64,000 nucleotides of DNA from JAWVFK01 sp033856175 (GTDB taxonomy: Bacteria; Actinomycetota; Thermoleophilia; Solirubrobacterales; 70-9), in the NCBI GenBank assembly GCA_033856175.1, contig JAWVFK010000027.1, positions 1-64,000 on the forward strand, written 5' to 3'. The notes beneath the pieces are model-generated. The model was not told where the DNA came from, did no database searches, and saw only the letters and a list, made by a program, of their open reading frames with translations. Position numbers and translations under genes: made by a program. Numbering within the stretch: position 1 is the stretch's first letter; every line of letters begins with the position of its first letter. Positions 8,365 to 17,002 of the stretch are shown in pieces.

Positions 8365-10032
8365 ATGACCCTCTCGGCACTGCCGAAGTGGGAAATCCTG
8401 CCAACGTCCACCCGAATCGTCCTCTCGCTAGCAGCATTGGCCCTGCTGGCTTCCCCTGCCGAGGCATCCGCCTCCGACCGCTATGTCGACAACAGCGGCA
8501 GCGACACTGCAAACGACTGCCAGGCCCCCGCCAGCCCCTGCGCCTCGATCGGCCACGCGCTTGCACAGGCCGTCTCGACCGAGACGGTCTTCGTCGGCGG
8601 CGGCTCCTACAACGAGAACGTGACGCTGAGCGGGGGCATTTCGATCGTCGGCGGCGCATTCTCCGGCTGCGGCTGCACCACCACGGGGGCGGCGATCGTC
8701 GATGGCGGCAGCAATCCCGCGATTACCGCCGACGCCACCGCCGCCGGCGCGATCACCGGCCTGACCATCCGATCGGCTGCGCCAGCGATGAGCATCTCCG
8801 GCAACGTCAACGTCAACCACGATGTCTTCGATCAGGGCTCCAGCACAGGCTTTCTGGGGACGGTCGTCGAGGTGCTCGACGCCTCGCCGAGAATCGGTGA
8901 CAACGTCTTCAGCGACCCGACGCCGACCGACGCCCAGAACGGCATCACCTCCAGCTCGGGCGCCTCGATGCAGGTGACCAACAACAGCTTCAGCGGCTAC
9001 AACGAGGCGATCCTCACCGGCGGCGCCTCGACCGCCACACCCACGATCAGCGGCAACGACATCGCCGGAACCCATTCGGCGACGGGCGCCGGCGTCGGCA
9101 TCGGGGTGATCAACGGCACGGCGATGATCGCCGGCAACCGGCTGCACGACCCGGTCTACGACCCCGCGACCCAATCGACGACGGGCATCGCGATCTTCTC
9201 GGTTTCGGCCAGCAATCCGGCCGCCGACCTGACGCGCAACCGCGTCATCGGCTTCAGGATCGGAGTCTCGATCGAGGGCACCAGCGGCGCGCTGACGATG
9301 AAGGACGACCTGATCGCCAAGAGCTTCGGCCTCGGCCTCTTCGCCACGGACCCATTGACCGACGCCGGCGACGACGTCACCGCGACCAACGTGACGATCG
9401 TCGACAGCATCGACGCGACCGCGCACGAGATCGTCCTCGACCACACGACGATCTCTCTGAACTCGGGCATCGTCGGCGACAAGGGAGTAAAGGTGACCTC
9501 CGGCGGCTGCACGAGCAACCTCTTCTCGCGCGGCCCGTCGACGGGCGACTGCACGCCATTCACGACGACAGCCAGCCCGATGTTCGTCAACGCCGCGGCG
9601 AACGACTACCGGCTGCAGGGGGGCTCGCCGCTGATCGACGCCGGCGATCCGTCCGACCCCGGCGGGGGCGAGACCGATCTCGACGGCGACCCCCGCGCCA
9701 TGGACGGCCCCGACAACGGCAGCTGCTACGAGACCGCCCCTGGCGCTGTCGTGCGCGACATCGGCGCCGACGAGTTCAACTGCCCGCCCAACTCGAAGCT
9801 GACCGCGAACCCTCATTCGACGACGACTCGTCGCCACGTCAAGTTCAAGTTCACCGCCGACGATCCGGCGGCGACGTTCGCCTGCAAGATCGACTCTCGG
9901 CCTTTCCATTCGTGCTCCTCGCCCAAGCGCTACACGCTCGGCCGCGGCCGTCACAAGTTCCGCGTCAGAGCGATCGACGCCCAGCGCAACGCCGACCCCA
10001 CGCCAGCAAAGAAGACCTTCCGCATCATCTGA
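8365..10032 (+). CDS. Secreted right-handed beta-helix protein
   Basis: 555 aa. A signal peptide (about residues 15-35, ending ASPAEASA) is followed by YVDNSGSDTANDC, the opening typical of secreted parallel beta-helix (pectate-lyase-like, NosD/CSLREA-style) proteins. Repeated Asn/Ser/Gly-rich rungs run from about residue 50 to 430. Residues 440-475 carry an Asp/Gly-rich segment (DLDGDPR) and CPPNS. The last 80 residues (SKLTANPHS to KTFRII) form a beta module with paired Cys ending in HKFRVRAIDAQRNADPTPAKKTF, a C-terminal unit common on surface proteins of Solirubrobacterales. No catalytic residues can be assigned; likely carbohydrate binding or degradation at the cell surface. Confidence 0.8.
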   Translation: MTLSALPKWEILPTSTRIVLSLAALALLASPAEASASDRYVDNSGSDTANDCQAPASPCASIGHALAQAVSTETVFVGGGSYNENVTLSGGISIVGGAFSGCGCTTTGAAIVDGGSNPAITADATAAGAITGLTIRSAAPAMSISGNVNVNHDVFDQGSSTGFLGTVVEVLDASPRIGDNVFSDPTPTDAQNGITSSSGASMQVTNNSFSGYNEAILTGGASTATPTISGNDIAGTHSATGAGVGIGVINGTAMIAGNRLHDPVYDPATQSTTGIAIFSVSASNPAADLTRNRVIGFRIGVSIEGTSGALTMKDDLIAKSFGLGLFATDPLTDAGDDVTATNVTIVDSIDATAHEIVLDHTTISLNSGIVGDKGVKVTSGGCTSNLFSRGPSTGDCTPFTTTASPMFVNAAANDYRLQGGSPLIDAGDPSDPGGGETDLDGDPRAMDGPDNGSCYETAPGAVVRDIGADEFNCPPNSKLTANPHSTTTRRHVKFKFTADDPAATFACKIDSRPFHSCSSPKRYTLGRGRHKFRVRAIDAQRNADPTPAKKTFRII

Positions 10033-10064
10033 CGATGATGCACCTCGGGCTTTAATTCGGATGG

Positions 10065-10199
10065 CCGCGGGTCCTTTCTAGATTCGCTGCCTTATGGCCC
10101 CGACTGGAGTCCCACGCGAGCAAGCTCGCGGGTGAGTCCAGTCCGGGCCCTACCGTCGCTGGTCGAGAAAGGGGCCGCGACTCTGGAAAGGACCCGCGG
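10065..10199. other. Large foldable intergenic element (candidate structured RNA)
   Basis: The ends pair over 18 bases: CCGCGGGTCCTTTCTAGA at 10065-10082 with TCTGGAAAGGACCCGCGG at 10182-10199 (one G.U). Inside, 10096-10149 forms a second long hairpin: GGCCC/GGGCC, GACTGGA/TCCAGTC and CGCGAG/CTCGCG around a CAAG loop. A third weaker hairpin is GTCGC 10155-10159 with GCGAC 10177-10181. This is a three-way junction on either strand. It lies between the 3' ends of the beta-helix gene and metK, so it could be a bidirectional 3' UTR structure, a small RNA or a palindromic repeat element. Confidence 0.5.
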
Positions 10200-10233
10200 C
10201 GTTGGGGGTCACACCGCCCCACCGCGGCGAGGT

Positions 10234-10244
10234 GAAAGGACCCG
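10234..10244. repeat. Third copy of the GGGTCCTTTC decamer
   Basis: GAAAGGACCC here repeats the core of both arms of the 10065-10199 element; on the metK strand the decamer follows the stop codon directly. Three copies fall within 180 bases. Confidence 0.5.
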
Positions 10245-10248
10245 GGAC

Positions 10249-11490
10249 CTAAGAGGTAGCGCCGGCCGAAGCCTGGGCAGCCTGGCGCAGCGCGTCGGCG
10301 CGGTCGGTGCGCTCCCAGGTGAAATCGGCGTCGTCGCGCCCGAAGTGGCCGTAGGCGGCGGTCTTCTGGAAGATCGGCCGGTGCAGGTCGAGGTAGCGCC
10401 GGAACGCCCCCGGCCGTAGGTCGAACTCCTCCTCGACGAGCTTGGCGATCTCGTTGTCCGGCAGCTTGCCGGTGCCGAACGTCTGAACCATCAGCGAGAT
10501 CGGATGGGCAACGCCGATCGCGTAGGCGACCTGAACCTCGCAGCGGTCGGCAAGGCCGGCGGCGACGACGTTCTTGGCGACGTAGCGGGTGGCGTAGGCG
10601 GCCGAGCGATCGACCTTGGAGGGATCCTTGCCGGAGAAGGCGCCGCCGCCGTGACGGGCGGCGCCGCCGTAGGTGTCGACGATGATCTTGCGGCCGGTGA
10701 GGCCGGCGTCGCCGACCGGGCCGCCGATGACGAAGCGGCCGGTTGGGTTGACGAGCAGGGTCTCCCTGATCTGATCGAGGTCGTAGAGGCCGTCGGGCAG
10801 GACGGGCTCGATCACGTGCTCGAGCAGGTCGGGGCGGATCTGCGAGTCGCGGTCGGCGTCCTCGGAGTGCTGGGTCGAGATCAGGACGCGGACGACCTCG
10901 GCCGGCCGGCCGTCCTCGTAGCGGACGGTGACCTGCGTCTTGCCGTCGGGGCGCAGGTAGGGCAGCGTGCCGTCCTTGCGAACCTCGCTCAGCCGCTCGG
11001 CGAGCCGGTGGGCGATCTGGATCGGCATCGGCATCAGGCCGTCGGCCTCGTCGGTGGCGTAGCCGAACATCATTCCCTGGTCGCCGGCGCCGGCGTGATC
11101 GTTCTCCTCGCCCGAGCCCTCCTCGCGGTGCTCGGCGGCGTCGTCGACGCCCTGGGCGATGTCCGAGGACTGCTGGTCGACGCGGACCATCACCTCGGCG
11201 CTGTCGGCGCCGAAGAGCGGGTCGAAGCCGTCGTAGCCGATCTCGCGGATCGTCTCGCGGGCGATCCGCTCGAAGTCGATCTGGGCCGAGCTGCGGATCT
11301 CACCCGAGATGACGACGAGGTTGGTGTTGACGAGGCACTCGCAAGCGACGCGCGAGTCGGGGTCGCCGGCGAGAGCTGCGTCGAGGACGCCGTCCGATAT
11401 CTGGTCGCAAACCTTGTCGGGGTGACCCTCGGTCACCGACTCGGATGTGAACAGGTGCTCGCCCTCTGAAAGCTCGTGTGGATCTGGCAT
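10249..11490 (-). CDS. metK: S-adenosylmethionine synthase
   Basis: 413 aa enzyme making SAM from methionine and ATP. Family signatures are present: FTSESVTEGHPDKVCDQISD at the N-terminus, GAGDQGMMFGYATDE in the middle and GGGAFSGKDPSKVDRSAAY near residue 275. A short insertion (AEHREEGSGEENDHA) precedes the GAGDQG motif, slightly longer than in E. coli. It lies 20 bases downstream of the DUF3352 gene, with no room for a SAM riboswitch upstream. It is followed by the structured element at 10065-10199. Confidence 0.96.
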   Translation of the reverse strand: MPDPHELSEGEHLFTSESVTEGHPDKVCDQISDGVLDAALAGDPDSRVACECLVNTNLVVISGEIRSSAQIDFERIARETIREIGYDGFDPLFGADSAEVMVRVDQQSSDIAQGVDDAAEHREEGSGEENDHAGAGDQGMMFGYATDEADGLMPMPIQIAHRLAERLSEVRKDGTLPYLRPDGKTQVTVRYEDGRPAEVVRVLISTQHSEDADRDSQIRPDLLEHVIEPVLPDGLYDLDQIRETLLVNPTGRFVIGGPVGDAGLTGRKIIVDTYGGAARHGGGAFSGKDPSKVDRSAAYATRYVAKNVVAAGLADRCEVQVAYAIGVAHPISLMVQTFGTGKLPDNEIAKLVEEEFDLRPGAFRRYLDLHRPIFQKTAAYGHFGRDDADFTWERTDRADALRQAAQASAGATS

Positions 11491-11510
11491 TGGTGCTGGC
11501 GGCTCTTTTC

Positions 11511-13220
11511 TTATTCGATGTTCAGGAACGCCTTGGTGCTGAGTCTGTGGGGATCGCTGCTGACGCCGACGCCGAGGGCCCTGAGCATGTTGATGTCTTG
11601 GGCGAAGGTAGCGAAGGTCGGGTCTTCTGCCAGCCCTGCTCGCTCCTCCCCCAGCTTGATCAGCTCTGCGAGGTTGACGAAGACTAGCGCCGAGCGCTTG
11701 CCGCCGACGCGGGAGATCGCCTTTTTGTAGGCGCCGTTGCCGGCCAGCGAGGCGCCGCTGCCGCGCACCTGCTCGACACCCGCCGGGTCGGTCGCGAGCA
11801 CGAGCTTGCCGTCGAAGACCGAGAAGGTCAGGTTGACGCTTGGCGAGAGGCGCACGCTGACCGTCTTGACGCCGGCGGTCTGACCGACTGAGAGCCCGGC
11901 GCCGACGTTGCCGCGCTTGCGCGACGCCTTGACGATTGGCCCGACGAGCCTGGCCACGGCCGCCGCCGCCGGGCCCTCGTCGACACCCTTGACGAGCATC
12001 GTCGCGTAGGGGATCCGCGCCGCCGGCTCGGCGGCGATCGCCGTCTCCCCCTTCAGCACCGGCAGCAGCTGCCTGCCGAGGTCGAGCTTGGTGCGCGCCG
12101 CCACCTGCGCGCGCAGCGCTCGATATGCCGTAACGACCGACGGGGCCGCCTTGGCCGCCTGCCCCAGCAGGGCGCTGACGGTCCGCGCCGGGCTGGTGAA
12201 GCCGAGGTAGAGCAGCGCCTTGTCGCTGAGCTCGCTCGGCAGCGTCGCCGTGAACGGGGCGAAGGCACGGAAGAATGGCGGGTGGCGCTTGGTCAGCTTC
12301 GGGTTGAGGCTGCTCTCCAGCTGGAGCTCGACGCCGTCGCCGTGCATGCGGGCAGAGGCGGCGATCCCGCTGCTGGCCGAGAAGTCGCTGAAGGTGTCGA
12401 GCTGACTGGCATAACCGCCACGACCGGCGAGCGTGGCCTTGATCCCCTGGCGGGAGAGGTAGACATCGGCGAAACGGTCCTCGGGCAGGGCGCCGCGGAG
12501 CTGTTTCGGCAACGCGGTGGTGGCGAGCGAGCTCGCCGGCCGGCCCTCGGTCGCGATCACGCTGCGCACCGCGCCGATGCTGCCGGTGATCAGAAAGCCA
12601 TGGCTGAGCGACGCCGTGAAGCCGCCGTCGTAGAGCCGCAGCGGCTGCCCCTTGTAGCTGCTGGCCCTGGCCTTGCCAGGCCCGACTCGATCGGCGAACG
12701 AGAGCGCCTTGCCGGTGTCGCGAGCGGCGACCAGCAGGGCCTGCTCGCCGGCGCCGGGCCCCGGCAGCCTGATCAGGGCAGCCTCGTCACCGGCCCACGA
12801 CTGGACGTCGCGGGTGAGGTCGATCTGGCCGCCGGACGGCGTCCTGACGTTGCCGACGGCCGACTGGATCAACGCCTGCGCATGGGGCAGCTTCTGGGCC
12901 AGCTTGCGAGCCGTCTTGAACTGCCCCGACCCACGATCGAGGTCGATATGGGCGTAGAGCAGGGCGTTGCCGGGGACGATCCTGGCGGCGTCGTCGCTGG
13001 GCGGGCAGGCGTCGGCCCCTGGAACCGTGCAGGGCAGCAGCGGCATCACGAGCAGCTTGAGCACGAGGTAGAGCGCGACCAGTGCCGCGACGGCCGCCGT
13101 CCGTCGCCTGAACGAGTAGCTGCGATCGAACCAGAGATCGGCGATTGCATCGCCGGCGCCGCTCGCGGCGCGGCGGAAGGGATAGCTGAGGTCGTCGAAC
13201 GCCTCGCCGATGCGCGACAC
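11511..13220 (-). CDS. DUF3352 membrane-anchored protein
   Basis: 569 aa. After a basic cytosolic start there is one membrane helix near residues 42-62 (AAVAALVALYLVLKLLVMPLL). A long extracytoplasmic domain follows with the features of DUF3352: VPGNALLYAHIDLDRGSG near the start, repeated beta-alpha units, and VFVNLAELIKL near the end. Family function is unknown. The GTG start is 9 bases after der and a TATAAA box overlaps the der stop, so it may have its own leaderless promoter. It sits upstream of metK. Confidence 0.8.
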   Translation of the reverse strand: MSRIGEAFDDLSYPFRRAASGAGDAIADLWFDRSYSFRRRTAAVAALVALYLVLKLLVMPLLPCTVPGADACPPSDDAARIVPGNALLYAHIDLDRGSGQFKTARKLAQKLPHAQALIQSAVGNVRTPSGGQIDLTRDVQSWAGDEAALIRLPGPGAGEQALLVAARDTGKALSFADRVGPGKARASSYKGQPLRLYDGGFTASLSHGFLITGSIGAVRSVIATEGRPASSLATTALPKQLRGALPEDRFADVYLSRQGIKATLAGRGGYASQLDTFSDFSASSGIAASARMHGDGVELQLESSLNPKLTKRHPPFFRAFAPFTATLPSELSDKALLYLGFTSPARTVSALLGQAAKAAPSVVTAYRALRAQVAARTKLDLGRQLLPVLKGETAIAAEPAARIPYATMLVKGVDEGPAAAAVARLVGPIVKASRKRGNVGAGLSVGQTAGVKTVSVRLSPSVNLTFSVFDGKLVLATDPAGVEQVRGSGASLAGNGAYKKAISRVGGKRSALVFVNLAELIKLGEERAGLAEDPTFATFAQDINMLRALGVGVSSDPHRLSTKAFLNIE

Positions 13221-13228
13221 GGCGGCGG

Positions 13229-13234
13229 TTTATA
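13229..13234 (-). promoter_or_regulatory. -10 box overlapping the der stop codon
   Basis: TATAAA on the minus strand ends 8 bases before the GTG start of the DUF3352 gene and shares bases with the TAA stop of der. No Shine-Dalgarno follows, so the DUF3352-metK pair may be transcribed independently of der. Confidence 0.4.
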
Positions 13235-14645
13235 GCTGATGCCGTGGCTGCGACCCGCCGGCCTTGTCGGGTCGCTGCGATGGGCGGCGGGAGCGGTTGC
13301 GGGCCCGCGGGACGAAGTCGATGACCAGCGGAACGCCTGCCAGCGCGTAGCGCTCGCGCAGCCTGTTCTCGAGGAAATAGGCCCAGTCTCGGCTGATCAG
13401 GCGCCTGTCGTTGACCTGAATCGCGAAGCGCGGCGGCCGGTCGCCGATCTGGGCCGCGTAATAGAGCCGCAGGCGCTTGCCCCGCTTTTGCGGCGGCTGG
13501 CGCGCGGCGACCGCGTCGGCGAGGAAGCGATTGAGCTCCGGCGTCGAGATGCGCCCCCGGGCACGATCTGCCAGCTCGATTGCCTCGCCCAGCAACTTGC
13601 TGACGTTGCGACCGGTCGTCGCCGAGCAGGTGATCAGCTGCGGCCGCTGGCGCAGCTTGCGCTTGGCGCGGCCGCTGGCGTCATCGAGCTCGATCGCGCT
13701 GCGATCCCACTTGTTCAGCGCGATCAGCGTCGCGCAGCCGGAGCGCATCGCCAGCTCGCCGATCCGCAGGTCCTCGGAGGTGACGCCCTCGCTCGCGTCG
13801 CAGACCAGCAGGGCGACGTCGGCGCGGTCCGCGGCGCGCTCGGAGCGCAGCTGGGCGTAGTAGGCGACGGTGCCGGCGACCTTGGTTCGCCGCCTCAGAC
13901 CGGCCGTGTCGACCAGAACGACGGGGCGGCCGTCGACCTCGATCCGGGTGTCGATCGCATCGCGGGTCGTTCCCGCCTCTTCGGAGACGATCACCCGCTC
14001 GGCGCCGAGGAAGGCGTTCAGCAGCGAGGACTTGCCGACGTTGGGCCTGCCGATGATCGCGATCCGCGCGTCGGCCACCGCGGCCTGCTCGTCACCGACA
14101 TCGCCGAGCAGCTCGGTGATGCGGTCGAGCAGGTCGCCGCTGCCGCTGCCGTGGGCCGCCGAGACCTCGAGCGGCTCGCCGAGGCCGAGGCGGTTGAACT
14201 CGGCCGCCATGTAGGTGCCGGCGGCGGTGTCGATCTTGTTGGCGACGAGGACGACGGGCTGCTCGGCGGCGCGCAGCAGGGCGCCGATCTCGTCGTCGCC
14301 CGGCAGCAGGCCGGCGCGAGCGTCGACGACCATCACGATCACGTCGGCGTCGGCGACGGCCGCATGGGCCTGCTCGCGCACCGCGGCCGCCATCTCGCCG
14401 CTGTCGGCGCTGTCGATGCCGCCGGTGTCGATCAGCTCGAAGCGGCGGCCGTTCCACTCGCACTCCAGCGCCTTGCGATCGCGGGTGACGCCGCGCTCGG
14501 CGTGGACCACCGCCTCGCGGCCGCCGGCGAGCCGATTGACCAGCGTCGACTTGCCGGCGTTGGGGAAGCCGACGATCGCGACCTGCGGCAGCCGGGCGCC
14601 GTCGGTGGTAACGGTTCCGGCGCGCACCGGCGCTCCCTCGCTCAT
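13230..14645 (-). CDS. der: Ribosome-assembly GTPase Der (EngA)
   Basis: 471 aa with two tandem GTPase domains and a C-terminal KH-like domain, the diagnostic Der layout. G1 of domain 1 is GFPNAGKST (residues 26-34); that of domain 2 is GRPNVGKSS near 198. DTAGLRRR and NKWD mark G3 and G4 of the second domain. It acts in 50S subunit maturation. ATG overlaps the cmk stop (ATGA), and the aroA-cmk-der string recurs in actinobacteria. The tail is basic (RARNRSRRPSQRP). Confidence 0.96.
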   Translation of the reverse strand: MSEGAPVRAGTVTTDGARLPQVAIVGFPNAGKSTLVNRLAGGREAVVHAERGVTRDRKALECEWNGRRFELIDTGGIDSADSGEMAAAVREQAHAAVADADVIVMVVDARAGLLPGDDEIGALLRAAEQPVVLVANKIDTAAGTYMAAEFNRLGLGEPLEVSAAHGSGSGDLLDRITELLGDVGDEQAAVADARIAIIGRPNVGKSSLLNAFLGAERVIVSEEAGTTRDAIDTRIEVDGRPVVLVDTAGLRRRTKVAGTVAYYAQLRSERAADRADVALLVCDASEGVTSEDLRIGELAMRSGCATLIALNKWDRSAIELDDASGRAKRKLRQRPQLITCSATTGRNVSKLLGEAIELADRARGRISTPELNRFLADAVAARQPPQKRGKRLRLYYAAQIGDRPPRFAIQVNDRRLISRDWAYFLENRLRERYALAGVPLVIDFVPRARNRSRRPSQRPDKAGGSQPRHQL

Positions 14646-15280
14646 CCGATCCCCCGCTCGCGCGCCAGCTCGACGACGCGATCGGCGACCTGGCCGGCGT
14701 CGAGGCCGGTGGTGTCGAGCTCGACGCTGTCCTCGGCCGGCCTCAGGGCCCCGTGCTCGCGGTCGCGGTCGCGGCCGTCGCGGTGGCGCTGGGCGAGGAT
14801 GACCTCCTCGGCGCTCTCGCCGGTCTGGGCGGCGCGGCGGCGCGCGCGCTCGGACTCGCTCGCGGTCAGGAACAGCTTCAGCGGGGCGTCGGGTGCGACG
14901 ACGGTGCCGATGTCGCGACCCTCGGCGACGTAGCGCCCGGCGGCGAGCAGAGCGCGCTGCTTGGCGACCATCGCGAGGCGCACCTCGGCGTGGGCGGCGA
15001 CCAGCGAGGCGACCGCCGAGACCTCGGGCGCCCGGATCACCGCGGTCACGTCCTCGCCGTCGAGCAGCACCCGCTCGCGGTCGAGGACGACCTCGATCCG
15101 CGACGCCAGCTCGCCGAGCGCTTCGGCCTGCGTGGCCGGGATCCCGGCGCGCAGCGCGGCCAGGCCGGCGCAGCGGTACATCGCGCCGGAGTCGAGATAG
15201 GTGAAGCCGAGCGCGTCGGCGACGGCGCGGGCGATCGTCGATTTGCCGGCCCCGGCGGGCCCGTCGATGGCGATGACCAT
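14642..15280 (-). CDS. cmk: Cytidylate kinase
   Basis: 212 aa NMP kinase converting CMP/dCMP to the diphosphate. The P-loop is IDGPAGAGKST at residues 5-15, followed by YLDSGAMYR and the CMP-specific insert ending in ARYVAEGRDIGTVVAPDA. I start at ATG 15280 (MVIAIDG) because an open frame continues far upstream antisense to aroA but has no homology. TACCCT sits six bases before it. Overlaps der by four bases. Confidence 0.95.
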   Translation of the reverse strand: MVIAIDGPAGAGKSTIARAVADALGFTYLDSGAMYRCAGLAALRAGIPATQAEALGELASRIEVVLDRERVLLDGEDVTAVIRAPEVSAVASLVAAHAEVRLAMVAKQRALLAAGRYVAEGRDIGTVVAPDAPLKLFLTASESERARRRAAQTGESAEEVILAQRHRDGRDRDREHGALRPAEDSVELDTTGLDAGQVADRVVELARERGIG

Positions 15281-15286
15281 GCCAGC

Positions 15287-15292
15287 AGGGTA
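15287..15292 (-). promoter_or_regulatory. -10 box of a leaderless cmk transcript
   Basis: TACCCT (TANNNT) lies six bases before the cmk ATG at 15280. It also lies in the intergenic gap shared with the divergent cupin gene at 15353. Confidence 0.4.
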
Positions 15293-15352
15293 GTTAGGCG
15301 CCGCCGGCGAGCTTGTTTCGAGAAGGCGCGACGGGATAGGTTTCCGCTGACG

Positions 15353-15694
15353 ATGGAGACCTGGGACATCCGCTCGATCGAGGTCGAGCCCCACCAGCCG
15401 CAGGTTCTCGCCTCCGACGGCGAGGGGCGGACGATCGTGCTGCAGCTGCCGGCCGGCGAGCGGCTGCAGGAGCACGAGGTCCACGAGCGCGCCTGGCTGC
15501 TCGTCGTCGAAGGCGAGATCGAGATCTCGACGCCGGAAGGGAAGAGCCTCAGCGGCGGCGCCGGCCTGCTCGCCGTCTTCGATCCCCAGGAGCGACGCGA
15601 GGTCACCGCGCGAGCCGATGCACGCCTGCTGCTGGTGCTCGGCCCCTGGCCCGGCGAGGGCCATCCCAGCCGCACCGCTCAACCCTCGGGCTAG
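15353..15694 (+). CDS. Small cupin-domain protein
   Basis: 113 aa single cupin. LPAGERLQEHEVHERAWLLV contains the His/Glu/His of cupin motif 1, and the second motif (LSGGAGLLAVFDPQERREVTA) lacks an obvious His, so a metal site may be incomplete. ATG 15353 begins METWDIRS, and TAGGTT ten bases upstream is a plausible -10. It is an isolated plus-strand gene inside the minus aromatic cluster, ending tail to tail with aroA and sharing the palindrome CTAG as both stop codons. Specific role unknown. Confidence 0.8.
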   Translation: METWDIRSIEVEPHQPQVLASDGEGRTIVLQLPAGERLQEHEVHERAWLLVVEGEIEISTPEGKSLSGGAGLLAVFDPQERREVTARADARLLLVLGPWPGEGHPSRTAQPSG

Positions 15695-16983
15695 CCGCAA
15701 ACGCTCGCCAGATCGGCTTCGAACGCCGGGTAGCTGATCGCCACGGCCTCGATCCCGTGCACGGTCACGCCCTCGCGTGAGGCCAGCCCCGCAACCGCGC
15801 CGAGCATCGCCAGGCGGTGGTCGCCGCGGGCGTCGAGCCAGCCGCCGCGCAGGCCGCCGCTGCCGTGGACGAGGAAGCCGTCGCGGTGGTCCTCGATCTC
15901 GACTCCGAGCCCACCGAGCCCGTCGACCACCGCGGCGAGGCGATCGGACTCCTTGTGGCGCAGCTCGGCGGCGCCGGAGACGAGCGTCTCCCCCTCGGCG
16001 AAGGCCCCGGCGAGGCCGATCAGCGGCAGCTCGTCGATCATGCTCGGCACCTCGGTGTTGACGACCTCGGTCGCCGTCAGCGATGAGTGGCGCACGAGGA
16101 TGTCGCCGACCGGTTCGCCGGCGCCCTCGTCGGCCGCGACCGGCTCGATCGACGCTCCCATCCGCTCGAGCACGCGGATCAGGCCGATCCGCGTCGGGTT
16201 GACGCCGACTCCCCTGAGGACGAGCTCGCTGCCGGGCACCAGCGCCGCCGCGACGAGCGCAAAGGCGGCCGAGGAGAAGTCGCCGGGGATCTCGTGGTCC
16301 AGCGGCTCGAGCCGGTCCGTGGCGCGAATTGCGATGCCGCGCTCGGAGAGCTCGATCGGCGCGCCAGCCGCTGCCAGCATCCGCTCGCTGTGGTCGCGGC
16401 TGGGCTCGGGCTCGGCGATGACCGTCTCGCCGTCGGCGAGCAGGCCCGCCAGCAGCAGGCAGGACTTGACCTGGGCGCTGGCGACCGGCAGCTCGTAGTC
16501 GATCGCCCGCAGCTGGGCGCCGCGGATTCGCAGCGGCGGCAGGAAGCCGTGGGCGCACTCGACCTCGGCGCCCATCAGCCGCAGCGGCTCGGCGACGCGG
16601 TCCACCGGACGGCGGCCGATCGACTCGTCGCCGTCGAGCGTCCAGGCGCCACCGGGGTGGCCGGCGAGCCAGCCCGGCAGGATCCGCAGCAGCGTGCCGG
16701 CGTTGCCGACGTCGATGACCGCGTCGGCGGCGCCGTGGAGGCCGGCGCCGACGATCTCGACATCGAGCCCGGCCTCGCCCGCGCTCTCGCTGACCTCGGC
16801 GCCCAGCGCTCGCGCGGCGGCGAGGGTCGAGCGCGTGTCGGCGGCGTCGAGATAGCCCCTGACCTGGCTGCGACCCGTCGCCATCGCGCCGAGGATCGCG
16901 GCGCGATGGGAGATCGACTTGTCGGCCGGCGGCCTCAGCTCGCCCCGCAGCGGGCCGCAGGGCATGAAGCGGGCGTCAGTCAT
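15691..16983 (-). CDS. aroA: 3-phosphoshikimate 1-carboxyvinyltransferase (EPSP synthase)
   Basis: 430 aa shikimate pathway enzyme joining shikimate-3-phosphate with PEP. Signatures: ADKSISHRAAILGAM near residue 20, GNAGTLLRILPGWLAG, EVPSMIDELPLIGLAGAFAEG and RHKESDRLAAV. ATG 16983 gives MTDARFMPCGPL. Upstream in-frame sequence lies in tyrA and is ignored. Follows tyrA by 19 bases, forming the hisC-aroF-tyrA-aroA series. The stop overlaps the stop of the opposite-strand cupin gene. Confidence 0.96.
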   Translation of the reverse strand: MTDARFMPCGPLRGELRPPADKSISHRAAILGAMATGRSQVRGYLDAADTRSTLAAARALGAEVSESAGEAGLDVEIVGAGLHGAADAVIDVGNAGTLLRILPGWLAGHPGGAWTLDGDESIGRRPVDRVAEPLRLMGAEVECAHGFLPPLRIRGAQLRAIDYELPVASAQVKSCLLLAGLLADGETVIAEPEPSRDHSERMLAAAGAPIELSERGIAIRATDRLEPLDHEIPGDFSSAAFALVAAALVPGSELVLRGVGVNPTRIGLIRVLERMGASIEPVAADEGAGEPVGDILVRHSSLTATEVVNTEVPSMIDELPLIGLAGAFAEGETLVSGAAELRHKESDRLAAVVDGLGGLGVEIEDHRDGFLVHGSGGLRGGWLDARGDHRLAMLGAVAGLASREGVTVHGIEAVAISYPAFEADLASVCG

Positions 16984-17002
16984 CAGCTGGGCGGGGCGCT
17001 CA

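Noticed and set aside
10065..10199. 6S or SRP RNA
   Set aside because: No conserved SRP GNRA-type core or 6S central bubble; a three-way junction with perfect long stems instead.
10033..10248. SAM riboswitch next to metK
   Set aside because: The structured region lies downstream of metK, not upstream, and only 20 bases precede metK; no SAM-riboswitch core was recognised.
14642..16558. Long open frame extending cmk upstream
   Set aside because: The extra 426 codons are antisense to aroA and low complexity; the kinase starts at 15280.
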